A stretch of 64,000 bases of DNA from DASZVB01 sp036272055 (lineage in GTDB: Bacteria > Myxococcota_A > Polyangia > Polyangiales > Polyangiaceae): NCBI GenBank assembly GCA_036272055.1, contig DATAZL010000032.1:49963-113962 (forward strand), written 5' to 3'. The notes beneath the pieces are model-generated. The model was not told the DNA's origin, made no database searches, and saw only the letters and a list, made by a program, of their open reading frames with translations. Positions 53,930-63,363 of this stretch are shown in pieces. How positions within the stretch are numbered: the stretch's first letter is position 1; every line of letters starts with the position of its first letter. Made by a program: the position numbers and the translations under genes.

Positions 53930-54622
53930 GTGTTTTCTGCGACGATATTCGACTACAACGGCGTCCTGGTCGACGACGAGGTCGTCCATCTCGAGGCATT
54001 CCGAGACGTCCTCGTGTCGTTCGGGATCACGCTGTCCGAGCGTGACTACTGGGACCGGTACCTCGGGTTCGACGACGCAGGCGCGTTCCGCGCGATCTTC
54101 GAGGACAGCGGTCGTGACACGACCGAAGCCCAGGTCCGCGAGCTGGTCGAGGCGAAGCGTCCGCGATACCTCGAGCGCGCGAAGGGCGCGCTCCGCGGCT
54201 TCCCCGGCGCCGCCGAGCTCGTCCGCCGGCGCGCGGCCGCCGGCCCCGTCGTGATCGTCTCGGGAGCGCTCCGCGACGAGATCGTGCTCGGTCTGTCGGT
54301 GCTCGACGTCACGGCATCCGTCGGCGCCATCGTCTCTGCAGAGGACACGGCCAATTCGAAGCCGCACCCCGAGGGGTATCTGCTGGGCCTCGTCGCGCTC
54401 GAGCAGAAGCTCGGCAAGGGTGCCGTGCACGCCGTCGTGATCGAAGACTCGATCTCCGGCATCGAGGCGGCGAAGGCGGCGAAGCTCACCTGCGTCGCGA
54501 TCACGCACAGCTACGGGCGCGAGGAGCTCGTCCGGGCCGGTGCCGACCTGGTCGTGGAGCGGCTGGACGACGTGACCGACGCGGCGCTCGACGACCTCGC
54601 GGCGCGGAGTCGTCCGGCGTGA
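53930..54622 (+). CDS. HAD family phosphatase with DYNG variant of motif I
   Basis: The GTG at 53930 gives 230 residues. Motif I is FDYNGVLVDDE, with the nucleophile Asp8 present but Asn10 where most phosphatases have the second Asp (DxDG). Motif II SGA, the Lys in ANSKPHPEGY and the acidic VIEDSISGIEAA complete a subfamily IA, beta-phosphoglucomutase-like pattern. The Asn variant recurs in some delta-group HADs. It overlaps the GH113-like gene by four bases (GTGA). Confidence 0.87.
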   Translation: MFSATIFDYNGVLVDDEVVHLEAFRDVLVSFGITLSERDYWDRYLGFDDAGAFRAIFEDSGRDTTEAQVRELVEAKRPRYLERAKGALRGFPGAAELVRRRAAAGPVVIVSGALRDEIVLGLSVLDVTASVGAIVSAEDTANSKPHPEGYLLGLVALEQKLGKGAVHAVVIEDSISGIEAAKAAKLTCVAITHSYGREELVRAGADLVVERLDDVTDAALDDLAARSRPA

Positions 54623-55806
54623 ATCGCGCGCGCCGGGCATGGTTCGCCCTCGGCGCGTTCCTGGCCTTTGCCCTCCCCGCGAGCAGCGCCTTCGCGGGAC
54701 ACGCGGCGAGCCGTCTCACGCTCGGGCCCGGCGCGATGGCCTGGCGCGACGCGGGTGTGGGAACGATCCGCGGCCTGACGATCGGACCGATAGAGAGCTC
54801 GCTTCACCCCGGCAAGGGCTACGGCTCGCGGGCCTTCGCGCGCACGACCGAAGAAGCGCGACGGCTCGGCGCCAACTGGGTGAGCCTCACCGCGTTCGGG
54901 CGTATCGCGGATCTCCACGCGACGGGCATCGACCCAACCTTCGAGGCACCCTTCGCCGAGAACCGGCGCGCGGTCGGCCGTGCGATCGCCGAGGCACACC
55001 GGCGCGGGCTCCGGGTGCTCCTGGTTCCGCATCTGTGGGTCGAGACCGGTGAGTGGCGCGGCGAGGTGGATCCCGGCACCGACGAGGGCTGGAAGCGCTG
55101 GGCGGAGAGCTACCGCCGGCACGTGCTCGCGTGGGCGCGCGTCGCCGAATCCGAGGGCGCGGAGATGTTCGCCGTCGGCATCGAGCTGCGGAGCTTCGCG
55201 ACCGGCGTTCGCGCGCCTCTCCTGTCGAGCATCATCGCCGACGTCCGGCGCACGTATCACGGGCTCCTCACCTACGCCGCGAACTGGGACGACGTCTTCG
55301 ACACCGTCGTGCTCGGTGATCTCGACGTCATCGGTCTGAACGCGTTCTTCCCGCTCGACACACATCCGGGCGCCGACCTCGCCGCGCTCGAGGCCGGCGG
55401 ACGGGACATCGCCGAGCGCATGCGGACCCTCGCCGAGACGTGGCAGAAGCCGGTGCTCTTCACCGAGATGGGTTACACGACGCGGACCGACGCGGCGATC
55501 GAGCCGTGGATCTGGCCGGACACGATGAAGAGCGTCGTCGTCGATCAGCGTGCCCAGGCGGAGGCTTACGAGGCGCTCCTTTCGCCGCTCGTCGACGCGC
55601 CGTGGTTCGCCGGCTTCTTCGTGTGGCGGATCTACGCCGATCCCGACGACATGTCGCAGGAGGCGGAGTGGGGATTTTCGCCGCGCGGAAAGGAGGCGGA
55701 GCTCGTCGTGCGAGACGCCTTCGCCGCCCGCTGGGGCGCCGACGGCGCGTGGTTTTCCCCCGGCGGCTTCGCCACCCGGAGAGCGACGGGGATCGGGCTC
55801 TTCTGA
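54619..55806 (+). CDS. GH113-like glycoside hydrolase, exported
   Basis: The GTG at 54619 gives 395 residues with a signal peptide (cleavage near AFAG). It is a TIM-barrel type sequence (GTIRGLTIGPI, GANWVSLTAFG, LRVLLVPHLWVE, TYAANWDD, DVIGLNAFFPL). The acid/base Glu is in FAVGIEL (near 189) and the nucleophile Glu in LFTEMGY (near 283), as in GH113 mannanases and related glycosidases. Coupling to the HAD gene suggests a shared sugar-phosphate or glycan pathway. Confidence 0.83.
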   Translation: MNRARRAWFALGAFLAFALPASSAFAGHAASRLTLGPGAMAWRDAGVGTIRGLTIGPIESSLHPGKGYGSRAFARTTEEARRLGANWVSLTAFGRIADLHATGIDPTFEAPFAENRRAVGRAIAEAHRRGLRVLLVPHLWVETGEWRGEVDPGTDEGWKRWAESYRRHVLAWARVAESEGAEMFAVGIELRSFATGVRAPLLSSIIADVRRTYHGLLTYAANWDDVFDTVVLGDLDVIGLNAFFPLDTHPGADLAALEAGGRDIAERMRTLAETWQKPVLFTEMGYTTRTDAAIEPWIWPDTMKSVVVDQRAQAEAYEALLSPLVDAPWFAGFFVWRIYADPDDMSQEAEWGFSPRGKEAELVVRDAFAARWGADGAWFSPGGFATRRATGIGLF

Positions 55807-55812
55807 GCCGCC

Positions 55813-56829
55813 TCAGCCCATCGGATAGGCGATCTCGCGCGTGATTTCGTCGATCGCGGTGAGGACGCTCTCCGGGATCTTCACGTCGGAGGCGCGCACC
55901 AGCGCGTCGAGCTGTTCCGGCTTCGTGACGCCGATGATGGTCGAACCCACGAAGTCCCGCGTGAGCGTCCACGCGATGGCGAACGTCGGGAGTGCCATCT
56001 CGCACTCGGTCGCGAGCTTCGCCAGACGTTCCACCGTCGCTAGCGTCTTCTCGTTGACGAAGCGGGCGGTCATCTGCTGGCCGCGCTTGCCGTCGTGGCG
56101 ATACATCGAGAAGCGCGCGCCGTCCGGCCACTTGCCGCCCTGGTACTTGCCGCTCAGCACGCCGCCCGCGAGCGGGCTGTACGGCAAGAGGCTCAGGTGC
56201 TCCTTGCGGCACACCGTCTTGAGCTCGTCCTCGAACCTTCGATTCACGACGCTGAAGTTGTTCTGGATCGTCTCGTAGCGCGGAAGGCCCGCGTACTCGG
56301 CGATGGTCGAGGCCCGGGTGAGCCCGTACGCCGTCTCGTTCGAGCACCCGACGTAGCGCACCTTCCCGGACGTGATCACCCGCTCGAGTCCGCGCAGCGT
56401 CTCCTCGATGGGCATGTCCGGATCGGGCCAGTGCGTCTGATAGAGATCGATGTAGTCGGTGCCGAGTCGCACGAGGCTCGCCTCGACGGCTCGTTCGATG
56501 TTCCAGGCGTCGAGGGTCCCCTTGCCTGCGCGGACCGGCGCCTTGAACCAGCCGCCGCTCGGCCCGGCGACCTTCGTCGCGAGGATGATCGAGTCGCGCG
56601 GCTTGTCCTTCATGAACCGACCGACGATCTCCTCGGAGCGGCCCGCGTACTCGGGCATCGGTGGCACCGGATAGATCTCGGCGACGTCGAAGAAGTCGAC
56701 GCCTGCGTCGTAGGCCTTGTGCATCAGCACCCGGCTCGTTTCCTCGTCCGCCATGGAGCCGAATGTCATCGTCCCGAGGCAGATCTCGGAGACCGTCAAA
56801 CCCGTCTTGCCAAGTCGTCGATACTTCAT
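55813..56829 (-). CDS. Aldo/keto reductase
   Basis: A GGAGG-type site precedes the ATG at 56829; 338 residues. The catalytic tetrad is Asp48, Tyr53, Lys86 and His133 (FFDVAEIY, LATKV, YQTHW). The MKYRRLGKTGLTVSEICLGT start and PYSPLAGGVLSGKY loop match the AKR11/YajO-like group. It would reduce aldehydes or ketones with NADPH. It is followed by the GST gene on the same strand, read first, so the two may be an oxidative or xenobiotic response pair. Confidence 0.93.
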   Translation of the reverse strand: MKYRRLGKTGLTVSEICLGTMTFGSMADEETSRVLMHKAYDAGVDFFDVAEIYPVPPMPEYAGRSEEIVGRFMKDKPRDSIILATKVAGPSGGWFKAPVRAGKGTLDAWNIERAVEASLVRLGTDYIDLYQTHWPDPDMPIEETLRGLERVITSGKVRYVGCSNETAYGLTRASTIAEYAGLPRYETIQNNFSVVNRRFEDELKTVCRKEHLSLLPYSPLAGGVLSGKYQGGKWPDGARFSMYRHDGKRGQQMTARFVNEKTLATVERLAKLATECEMALPTFAIAWTLTRDFVGSTIIGVTKPEQLDALVRASDVKIPESVLTAIDEITREIAYPMG

Positions 56830-56849
56830 TTGGGTGCCTCCGGTGAATT

Positions 56850-57476
56850 TCAGGCCCAGGCGCGCGCGTAGCCCGGGCGCCCCTTGAGTCGCTCGAGATA
56901 AGAGCCGATGTTGGCGAAGTCCTTCGGAAGCTCGCCGATGATGCGCGCCATCGTGATCCCGTAGGAGACCATGATGTCCGCGGCGGTGAAGTCCTCACCG
57001 ACGATGTACGGCTTTCCGGCGAGCTCCGCATCGACCACGGCGAGCGACTCGCGGAGACGCTCCCGCGACTCGATCACGATGGCCTCGAGCCGTTGCTCGG
57101 GCGGCTTGTTGAATCGGTTCCGGACGATCTCGCTGACGAAGCGGGCCACCTCGGTCTCGCCGAAGTGAAACCACTGCAGGTACACCGGCCGGAGCGCGGT
57201 TCGAGGAGCGGGCGCGAGCTTTCCCTCGCCGTACTCCTCGAGGATGTACTGCACGATGGCGCCCGACTCGAAGATCGCGCGGCCATTGTCCTCGACGACG
57301 GGCACGAGCCCGAGCGGGTGCAGCTTCTTGTATCCAGCGCTCTTCAGAGCGTCGGCGGAGAACTCGAGCGGGACGAGCTCGTACTGAACCCCGAGCTCTT
57401 CGAGCGCCCAGATGACGCGGGCGGAGCGGGCACGGCGTGCATGGTGGACCTTCAGCATCGAAAGGAGGTCTAGCAT
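56850..57476 (-). CDS. Glutathione S-transferase
   Basis: Two starts are close: ATG 57476 (MLDLLS) and ATG 57458 (MLKVHHARRARSARV), the latter giving the usual GST N-terminus. I list the longer, 208 residues. The thioredoxin-like half carries PVVEDNGRAIFESGAIVQYI, the glutathione-binding segment with the Glu-Ser pair, and the C-terminal domain has GEDFTAADIMVSYGI. The stop is 20 bases before the aldo/keto reductase start. Substrate unknown. Confidence 0.88.
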   Translation of the reverse strand: MLDLLSMLKVHHARRARSARVIWALEELGVQYELVPLEFSADALKSAGYKKLHPLGLVPVVEDNGRAIFESGAIVQYILEEYGEGKLAPAPRTALRPVYLQWFHFGETEVARFVSEIVRNRFNKPPEQRLEAIVIESRERLRESLAVVDAELAGKPYIVGEDFTAADIMVSYGITMARIIGELPKDFANIGSYLERLKGRPGYARAWA

Positions 57477-57508
57477 CACCTGGGGCGGGGCCGTCCAGGC
57501 GAAACCCG

Positions 57509-58924
57509 TCAGCTCGTCCCGGCGCTGCCGTGCTGCTCGATCATCCTGTGGACGAAGACGGCTTCGTTCAACGCGAACAGGCCCACGAAGGTCAAAAGGG
57601 CCACGTCGAGCCATCGCGCACGGCCCTCACCCCCTCGGATCCTTCGCACGAGCGGAGTGAGACCCATCACGATCCACGCCACCCAGTGGAACGTCCACAG
57701 GGTGCTGTAAAGGTGCAGGTCGTCTCCGAAGTAACCGAAGAGCCCGAACGTCCCGAACATCCACCCCGCGAAGAACACGAGCCGCGCGCGCACCGTCGTG
57801 TCTCCCGTCACGAAGGAGTACACGTTGGAGACCGTCGCAACGAGAGCCGCGAGGCACCACCCGACGGCGACAGCGCCCCCGAGGACGTCGTAGTGGGCGA
57901 GCGTCTTCGTCTGTACGGCCATGAACGTGGTCATGCCGTCCGACGTGAGGAGCGGTATCGGCGCCACGACCGAGAACACGAAGAAGTGCGCCGTGAGCTC
58001 GGCTCCTCGCTCGAGCAGCGCCGCCCGCGTGACGGGCATCGACGCCCAGCGGCTGTACGCCTCGATGCCGTGCTTCTGAAAGAAGTAGCCAACTCCCGGA
58101 TAGAGGAGCTCCTGGAGCTTCGCGAGCACGACGGTGACTGCGGCGAGAGCGACCAGGAACGCGCCCGTCGTGCGCACCCATCGCCAGCGCTCGAGGCGAG
58201 GGAACCAGAGCACCGGCGCGCAGAACGCAGAGTGCGGCGCGAGCGCCGTGTTGAGCCCGAACGCCGTGATCTGGACGAGCGCGTTCTCGAACGGACGCAC
58301 CGAACGGAGCGCGACGAACACGCTCGCGGTGAGAGCCAGCGGCACGAAGCCGAACGTCTCCGGCATGCTCCCGAAGACGAGCTCCGACGAGGACAGCGCG
58401 TACACCGTCGCCGCCGCGCCCGCGAGGCGCCGCGGCGCGCCGAGCTCGCAGAAGACGCGGTACGAGAGCATCGCCGCGAGCGCCGCAGCTCCGTTGCAGA
58501 GTAGACGGACCGGTAGATCACCCGGCTCCCCCAGGACGAGGTGGATCGCGACGGCGAAAGGGTTCACCAGGATGGCGAGGAGCGGGTGACCGAGCGCGAT
58601 GACGTTGGACGGCGTCTCGGACGGCCCGGCCAGCATGTCGGAGATCGCCCGCACGCAGTCCGCCTGGAAGAGGAGGTTATTCCCCGCGAACGCGCCACGC
58701 CGCTCGAGGGCCCATCCGACGGAGAAGTAAGCAACGAAGGAAGCCGTGAAGAGAACTCGCGGCGCGACGTCGCGCGTCGCTCGGGAGCTCTCGAGCGCCC
58801 GTATCGCGCGGTGCGCGCGAAAGACGACCCACCAGCGGCGGAGACGCGTCCATCCGTTGCTCGAGCTCGCAGGCGCGGGCGTGGCGAAGTCGGCCGACAG
58901 CTCGCGCGGCGGCTCCCGCGTCAT
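57509..58924 (-). CDS. Multi-pass membrane protein, GT-C-like
   Basis: The ATG at 58924 overlaps the discoidin-protein stop by four bases (ATGA), giving 471 residues. After a basic soluble start there are about ten or eleven membrane helices. A luminal loop near residues 80-125 (NNLLFQADCVRAISDMLAGP and ALGHPLLAILVNPF) recalls the first loop of GT-C glycosyltransferases, with an acidic residue and HPLLA. I cannot assign a numbered family. Coupling with a carbohydrate-binding-like partner supports envelope polysaccharide or protein glycosylation. Confidence 0.72.
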   Translation of the reverse strand: MTREPPRELSADFATPAPASSSNGWTRLRRWWVVFRAHRAIRALESSRATRDVAPRVLFTASFVAYFSVGWALERRGAFAGNNLLFQADCVRAISDMLAGPSETPSNVIALGHPLLAILVNPFAVAIHLVLGEPGDLPVRLLCNGAAALAAMLSYRVFCELGAPRRLAGAAATVYALSSSELVFGSMPETFGFVPLALTASVFVALRSVRPFENALVQITAFGLNTALAPHSAFCAPVLWFPRLERWRWVRTTGAFLVALAAVTVVLAKLQELLYPGVGYFFQKHGIEAYSRWASMPVTRAALLERGAELTAHFFVFSVVAPIPLLTSDGMTTFMAVQTKTLAHYDVLGGAVAVGWCLAALVATVSNVYSFVTGDTTVRARLVFFAGWMFGTFGLFGYFGDDLHLYSTLWTFHWVAWIVMGLTPLVRRIRGGEGRARWLDVALLTFVGLFALNEAVFVHRMIEQHGSAGTS

Positions 58925-59694
58925 GAGCCGAAGATCCGGACGTCCGAGAGATGGAGCATCTCGTTCGGCGTTCCGACGATGCGCACGTAACGAGCTTTCG
59001 TCGGGAAGAACCTCGACGTCCATTCCCGGAACGCGGTGTCGCTCGTCGGATGCGACGCGACCCGCTCGAAGGCCACGCCGTCCGTGCTGACCTCGACACG
59101 GATGCCGCGTTCCCGTTCGCGGCACCCGTCGAGGCGATTCTCGACGGACACCGACGAGACCCGGCGTTCGCGTCCGAGGTCGATCGAGAGCCACGGCTCC
59201 GGCTCCGCGAGGGTATGGAAGAAATACGCGGGCGGGCTGAAGAAGAACCCGTGCGTCGGCAAGACGCCCGACGCCGGGTTCACGTCCCAGTGACTGCTCG
59301 CGGTCCACCGCGCGCCCTCGCTGAGCTCGCCCTTCGCGTGCGACGCAGTAGAGAGCGCGAGAGCGATTCCGGCGAGCGCCGCGACGACGACCCCGAGCCG
59401 GAGCTTGCTCGAGAAGGACTGGACGCGACCGAGCTCCGTGCACAGCTCGGCGCGGAGAAAGCGCGCGAGCTCCGCGCGCGCAGCTCCGATACGCTCGTCG
59501 AGCGTCGCGTCGCGTTGGAGCGCGACGTCCGTCGGCACTCCACTGCGAGAGAGCTCGCGATAGAGGATCAGCGCGGGCTCGCGGGCGCCGCTACGCGCGA
59601 GCTCTTCTGCTGCCGTCGCGACGCGCAGCACGGAGTCGATGAAACCCCAGCGAACGTCGTTCAGCGTCGGACCTGCGTTCCCCACGCGACCCAT
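58921..59694 (-). CDS. Membrane protein with C-terminal F5/8 (discoidin) domain
   Basis: The 257-residue product has an N-terminal helical cytoplasmic part (about 1-90), one membrane helix (LGVVVAALAGIALALSTA, about 99-116) and an exported C-terminal discoidin-like beta-sandwich (EPWLSIDLGRERRVSSVSVE, then RYVRIVGTPNEMLHLSDVRI). Such domains bind sugars or lipids. It is coupled to the GT-C-like protein that follows. Confidence 0.75.
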   Translation of the reverse strand: MGRVGNAGPTLNDVRWGFIDSVLRVATAAEELARSGAREPALILYRELSRSGVPTDVALQRDATLDERIGAARAELARFLRAELCTELGRVQSFSSKLRLGVVVAALAGIALALSTASHAKGELSEGARWTASSHWDVNPASGVLPTHGFFFSPPAYFFHTLAEPEPWLSIDLGRERRVSSVSVENRLDGCRERERGIRVEVSTDGVAFERVASHPTSDTAFREWTSRFFPTKARYVRIVGTPNEMLHLSDVRIFGS

Positions 59695-59907
59695 CCCCGC
59701 AAGAATTCGTTCGGCGAGGCGCCCTTTCCCACCGAGCAGCGCCCCGCCGAACCTACGACCCAGGAGTCAAACCGAACAGTTCCTCAATGCATCCCGAGGA
59801 GTCTCCAAAGCAGCTTCCGTGCCCACCATCGTGGCGCGCGAACGACGCTCGATTTCCGGCGCATCGGCGTTCCTGGCACAACCCGACAGGGGCGCCGTGA
59901 TCGCGGC

Positions 59908-59925
59908 TTGTGCCAGCTGGCACAA
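59908..59925. promoter_or_regulatory. Perfect 18-bp palindrome
   Basis: TTGTGCCAGCTGGCACAA is a perfect palindrome in the gap between the discoidin-protein gene start and the transglycosylase stop. A half site TGGCACAA lies at 59874-59881. Its target is unclear. Confidence 0.5.
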
Positions 59926-59943
59926 CGACGAACCCGATTCGGC

Positions 59944-62214
59944 TCAGTAATCCTCGGGGCCCGCGCGCATGCCTTTGGGAAGCGCCAGCGCGAGTCGCGG
60001 CACGGCGTCCTCGCCGCCGTGAAGATACGAGTATCGCGCGAGATTACCGACGACGCGCGTGACGTATCCACGCGTCTCGGCGAAGGGGATGCGTGCCACC
60101 CACAGGTCGAGCGGCAAATTCTCCCCCGCCTCGAGCCAGCGCGAGACGGCACGCGGTCCGGCGTTGTACGCCGCCGCAGCGAGGGCGACGTGACCGCCAA
60201 AGGTGCCGAGCACCTTGTGCACGTAGTAAGCGCCGAGCTCGAGGTTGTACGACGGCGACGTCAGGAGCGAAGGCTCGACGGACTGACCGAGCTCCGCCGC
60301 CACCTTTCGTGCGGTGCCGGGAACGAGCTGGAGCAACCCGACTGCACGCGCCGACGACACCGCGTCGGTCCTGAAACCGCTCTCCTGTCGCATGATCGCG
60401 TGCAGCAAGCCGTACGGCAGCCCTCGCTCCGTCTCGGCGGCGTGCACTATCCCGGCGAACGGCGTCGGATACACGCAGTCCCACGCCCAGCGCGTGGCGT
60501 CGGTCGGAGCGCGGTCGAGCGCGTCGCCCTTCACGGCGTTCCGACCGGCGCGATAGCGCTCGGCGCCCGCGCCGACCTGGCCGTACGCCTCGCACAGCGC
60601 CTCGAACCCGCGCGGAGCGTAGCGAGCGACGAGCTCCTGCTCGCGCCCCGCGAGCTCCTGCGCCGCCTCGGCGGCGAATCCGAGTCGCGAGAGCAGCGCG
60701 GCGCGCTCCGGTAGAACGACGGCGAGAGGCGCTCCCGGACGCGCGTCGGCGTCGTGCTCGAGCAGCGGCACCGGCGGCTCACCGAGCTCGAGGAGTCGCG
60801 CCGCGCCGGCGAGCGCGGAGAACGACAGCGGTCGTTCGTGCACGACGGCACGAAGCTCGGTGACGGCGCGCTCACGTTCCCCTGCGGCGGCGAGTGCCGT
60901 ACCGAGGAGCTCGTGGAGCGCGGCGTGGTCGAGCGGATCGCCCTCTGCGGCGAGGAGTGACTCGAGGAGCGTCGCGGCTTCCTTGCCGTGATTTCCGGCG
61001 AGGAGCGCGAGCGACAGCTCGTAACGAGATGCCGCGACGAAGCGCCCCGGCCGGCGCTTCGGGTGCGCGTCGATGTACGCCCGGTACGCGCGCACCGACG
61101 CCTCCCACTGGCCGAGCAGGAACCTGAGGCGCGCAGCCTGGTACGTGGCCTCTTCGGCAAACGGGGTGGTCGGAAATCGGCGCGAGACGGCCTCGTAGCG
61201 CTCGATGGCGTGAAGGTCGTCCCCTGCGCGGGCCTGGGCGCGTGCGGCGTAGAAGAAGTCGCGCGGCGCCTCTTTCGGATCGAGGCGCGCCGCTTGCTCG
61301 AGGAGATCCGACGCTCTGGCGTAATCGGCGCGCGACAGGTAGTACGCCGAACCGCGTGCGCGCACGAGCACCGACTGTGCCGGCCTGTCCTTCGCGGCAG
61401 CGGCGGCGTCGACGGCGGCGAGCGCATCGTCGACGTGGCCCGCCTCGGCGAGGTGCTTCGAGCGGAGCAGTAGCTGCTCCGCCGTGAGGCGCGCGGGCGG
61501 CATCAACGCAGCGAGTGACGTCACCGCCTGCGCGCCGGCGTCCGTCTCCGGCGCCTCCACGGAGAGCCAGCGCAGCTCCGTCTCTTCCGTCACCGAGTCG
61601 TGCAGGAGGCCGGCAATGCGCGCGCGCGCCGCCCTCGCCTGCACGCGCGTCGCGGACGCCTGCGCGTCGTCGTCCGAACCGAGCACGCGAACCGTCCGAT
61701 CGAGCGACGCGCGGGCCTCACCGAGCTTGCCGGCGCGTTCGTACGCGAGCGCCGCCTTCATCAGCGACTCGGGATCGCCACGGAGAGTGTAGTAACGGGC
61801 CGCCTCGTCGAAGGGCCCTGCGCCGAGCGCGGTCTCTGCGCGCGCGCGCACTATCTCCTTCGTGAGGAGCGGGAGATCGGCGTCGAGGTGGTCGAGGAGC
61901 GCACGCGCGGCCGCGAAGTCACCGAGCGCGAGAGCCACCCGAGCCCGGACGAAGCGAACGTCGGGGCTCGACGCGCGCGCGGGCGGCAGTGACGCGAGCC
62001 GTTCCTGCGCGTCCTTCCAGTTCGCGGCGCGAATCGCTTCGACCCAGCCCTCGTCTGCCGGCGCGGGCTCGGGCTCGACCCGGGCCGATGCGACCGCCGT
62101 CACTGCGGCGTGCTCGACGGAAGCGGGTGGCGGCGGCGCACCGCGACGCGCCGCGGGCTCGGCGCACGCCGCGACGCACAAGGCCAACGCGATGGACCGC
62201 ACCATCCCCCGCAT
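59944..62214 (-). CDS. Soluble lytic murein transglycosylase-like lipoprotein
   Basis: The ATG at 62214 (ATG 62205 also possible) gives 756 residues. The signal ends at LCVAACAEP. A long helical superhelix of TPR type (about 50-540) precedes the SLT domain (about 590-710), with the catalytic Glu in RQESGFR (near 608), SARAVGLLQLVPGTA and AAAAYNAGP. It cleaves the peptidoglycan glycan chain as in Slt70, whose doughnut-like helical domain it resembles. Its length is about 110 residues longer than Slt70. Confidence 0.92.
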   Translation of the reverse strand: MRGMVRSIALALCVAACAEPAARRGAPPPPASVEHAAVTAVASARVEPEPAPADEGWVEAIRAANWKDAQERLASLPPARASSPDVRFVRARVALALGDFAAARALLDHLDADLPLLTKEIVRARAETALGAGPFDEAARYYTLRGDPESLMKAALAYERAGKLGEARASLDRTVRVLGSDDDAQASATRVQARAARARIAGLLHDSVTEETELRWLSVEAPETDAGAQAVTSLAALMPPARLTAEQLLLRSKHLAEAGHVDDALAAVDAAAAAKDRPAQSVLVRARGSAYYLSRADYARASDLLEQAARLDPKEAPRDFFYAARAQARAGDDLHAIERYEAVSRRFPTTPFAEEATYQAARLRFLLGQWEASVRAYRAYIDAHPKRRPGRFVAASRYELSLALLAGNHGKEAATLLESLLAAEGDPLDHAALHELLGTALAAAGERERAVTELRAVVHERPLSFSALAGAARLLELGEPPVPLLEHDADARPGAPLAVVLPERAALLSRLGFAAEAAQELAGREQELVARYAPRGFEALCEAYGQVGAGAERYRAGRNAVKGDALDRAPTDATRWAWDCVYPTPFAGIVHAAETERGLPYGLLHAIMRQESGFRTDAVSSARAVGLLQLVPGTARKVAAELGQSVEPSLLTSPSYNLELGAYYVHKVLGTFGGHVALAAAAYNAGPRAVSRWLEAGENLPLDLWVARIPFAETRGYVTRVVGNLARYSYLHGGEDAVPRLALALPKGMRAGPEDY

Positions 62215-62250
62215 TCGTACCACGTCGCGGTCGCCCTGCGACGCGCGCGC

Positions 62251-63363
62251 TCACCTCTGGAAGTAACCAGGGAGGCTCGGGGGCGGGCCGCCTTCGCGAG
62301 CGGCGCGAGCCTCACGCACGTAGATGCGCAAGATTGCGACCGCGACGGACATGACGACGGGCCCCGTGACGAGGCCCTTCAAGCCGAGCACCTCGACGCC
62401 GCCGAATAACGCGACGAACGTGATCAGCGTGGGGATCGCCTCGTCACCGACCAGGCGGGGGCGGATCACGTAGTCGGAGATGCCGACGATGGTCGCCGCA
62501 CCCCAGACCAGCTCGGTGATTCCCGCGCCGAGATGGCCGGTCATCGCCAGAAAGATGCCCACCGGCACCCACACGAGCATCGTGCCGACGCCCGGGATCA
62601 ACGACGCTACCGCCGTCGCGATTCCGAAGAAAACGGGTTCGGGCGCGCCGAACATCCAGAAACCGACGGTCGCGAAGACGCCCTGCGCAATGCCGGTCAC
62701 GACGGTGCCGAGGAGGGTCGCACGGCCGACGCGCTGGAACTCGGCGAGCAACGCGCGCGTGTACTGCGGCCTGAGCGGCGAGACGACCTCGAGCTGCGAC
62801 GCCATCTGCCCCCAGTTCCTGAGGATGAGGTGCATCGTGAGGAGCGCGAAGAAGAGGCCGAGGAGACCGCCGGCGGTCGCCGTCGCCGTCGCCTCGGCGA
62901 CCGACGCGGACAGCGACGCGATCTCGGACACCGCGTCGCGCAGCTTCTGGGTGAGGTACTCGAGCGTGATGCCGAAGCGCGGCAGGAAATTCTGCAGCGA
63001 GCGAAAGCGATCACTCAGCTCACCGTGGGGACCGAGCGCGTCGAGGAGCGAGCGCGTGAGCGCGACGCCGCGCGCGATGAACAGTGTGCCGAAGCCGAGC
63101 ACCGTGCCGATGATGGCGAGCGCCGAGCCGATCACGGTGAGGAGCGACGCGAGGGTCGGGCGGCCGAGCCGCGCCTCGAGCGCCTCGTAGAAGGGCTGCA
63201 GCGTGAAGCCCATCAGCGTGCCGAGCAGGATGCCTGCCGCGACGGGGATCGTGAGCCACACGATGGCGACGACTGCCGCGACGGCGAACCACTCGAGCGC
63301 GCGACGCTCGCGCCCGATGGGCTGGGACCCCTCCTCGGGCACGAAGTCGTTCACCAGCCCCAC
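62251..63363 (-). CDS. AI-2E family transporter (PerM-like)
   Basis: The GTG at 63363 or 63354 starts a protein of 370 or 367 residues that overlaps the previous gene by a few bases. Seven or eight membrane helices and the conserved PGVGTMLVWVPVGIFLAMTG and PRLVGDEAIPTLITFVALFG segments identify the AI-2E/PerM family. Members are putative exporters or ion antiporters; the substrate is unproved. Confidence 0.9.
   Translation of the reverse strand: MGLVNDFVPEEGSQPIGRERRALEWFAVAAVVAIVWLTIPVAAGILLGTLMGFTLQPFYEALEARLGRPTLASLLTVIGSALAIIGTVLGFGTLFIARGVALTRSLLDALGPHGELSDRFRSLQNFLPRFGITLEYLTQKLRDAVSEIASLSASVAEATATATAGGLLGLFFALLTMHLILRNWGQMASQLEVVSPLRPQYTRALLAEFQRVGRATLLGTVVTGIAQGVFATVGFWMFGAPEPVFFGIATAVASLIPGVGTMLVWVPVGIFLAMTGHLGAGITELVWGAATIVGISDYVIRPRLVGDEAIPTLITFVALFGGVEVLGLKGLVTGPVVMSVAVAILRIYVREARAAREGGPPPSLPGYFQR

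Noticed and set aside
59870..59900. Sigma-54 promoter based on CTGGCACAA
   Set aside because: The -24 TGGCAC is there, but no TTGC-type -12 box occurs at the right distance on either strand.
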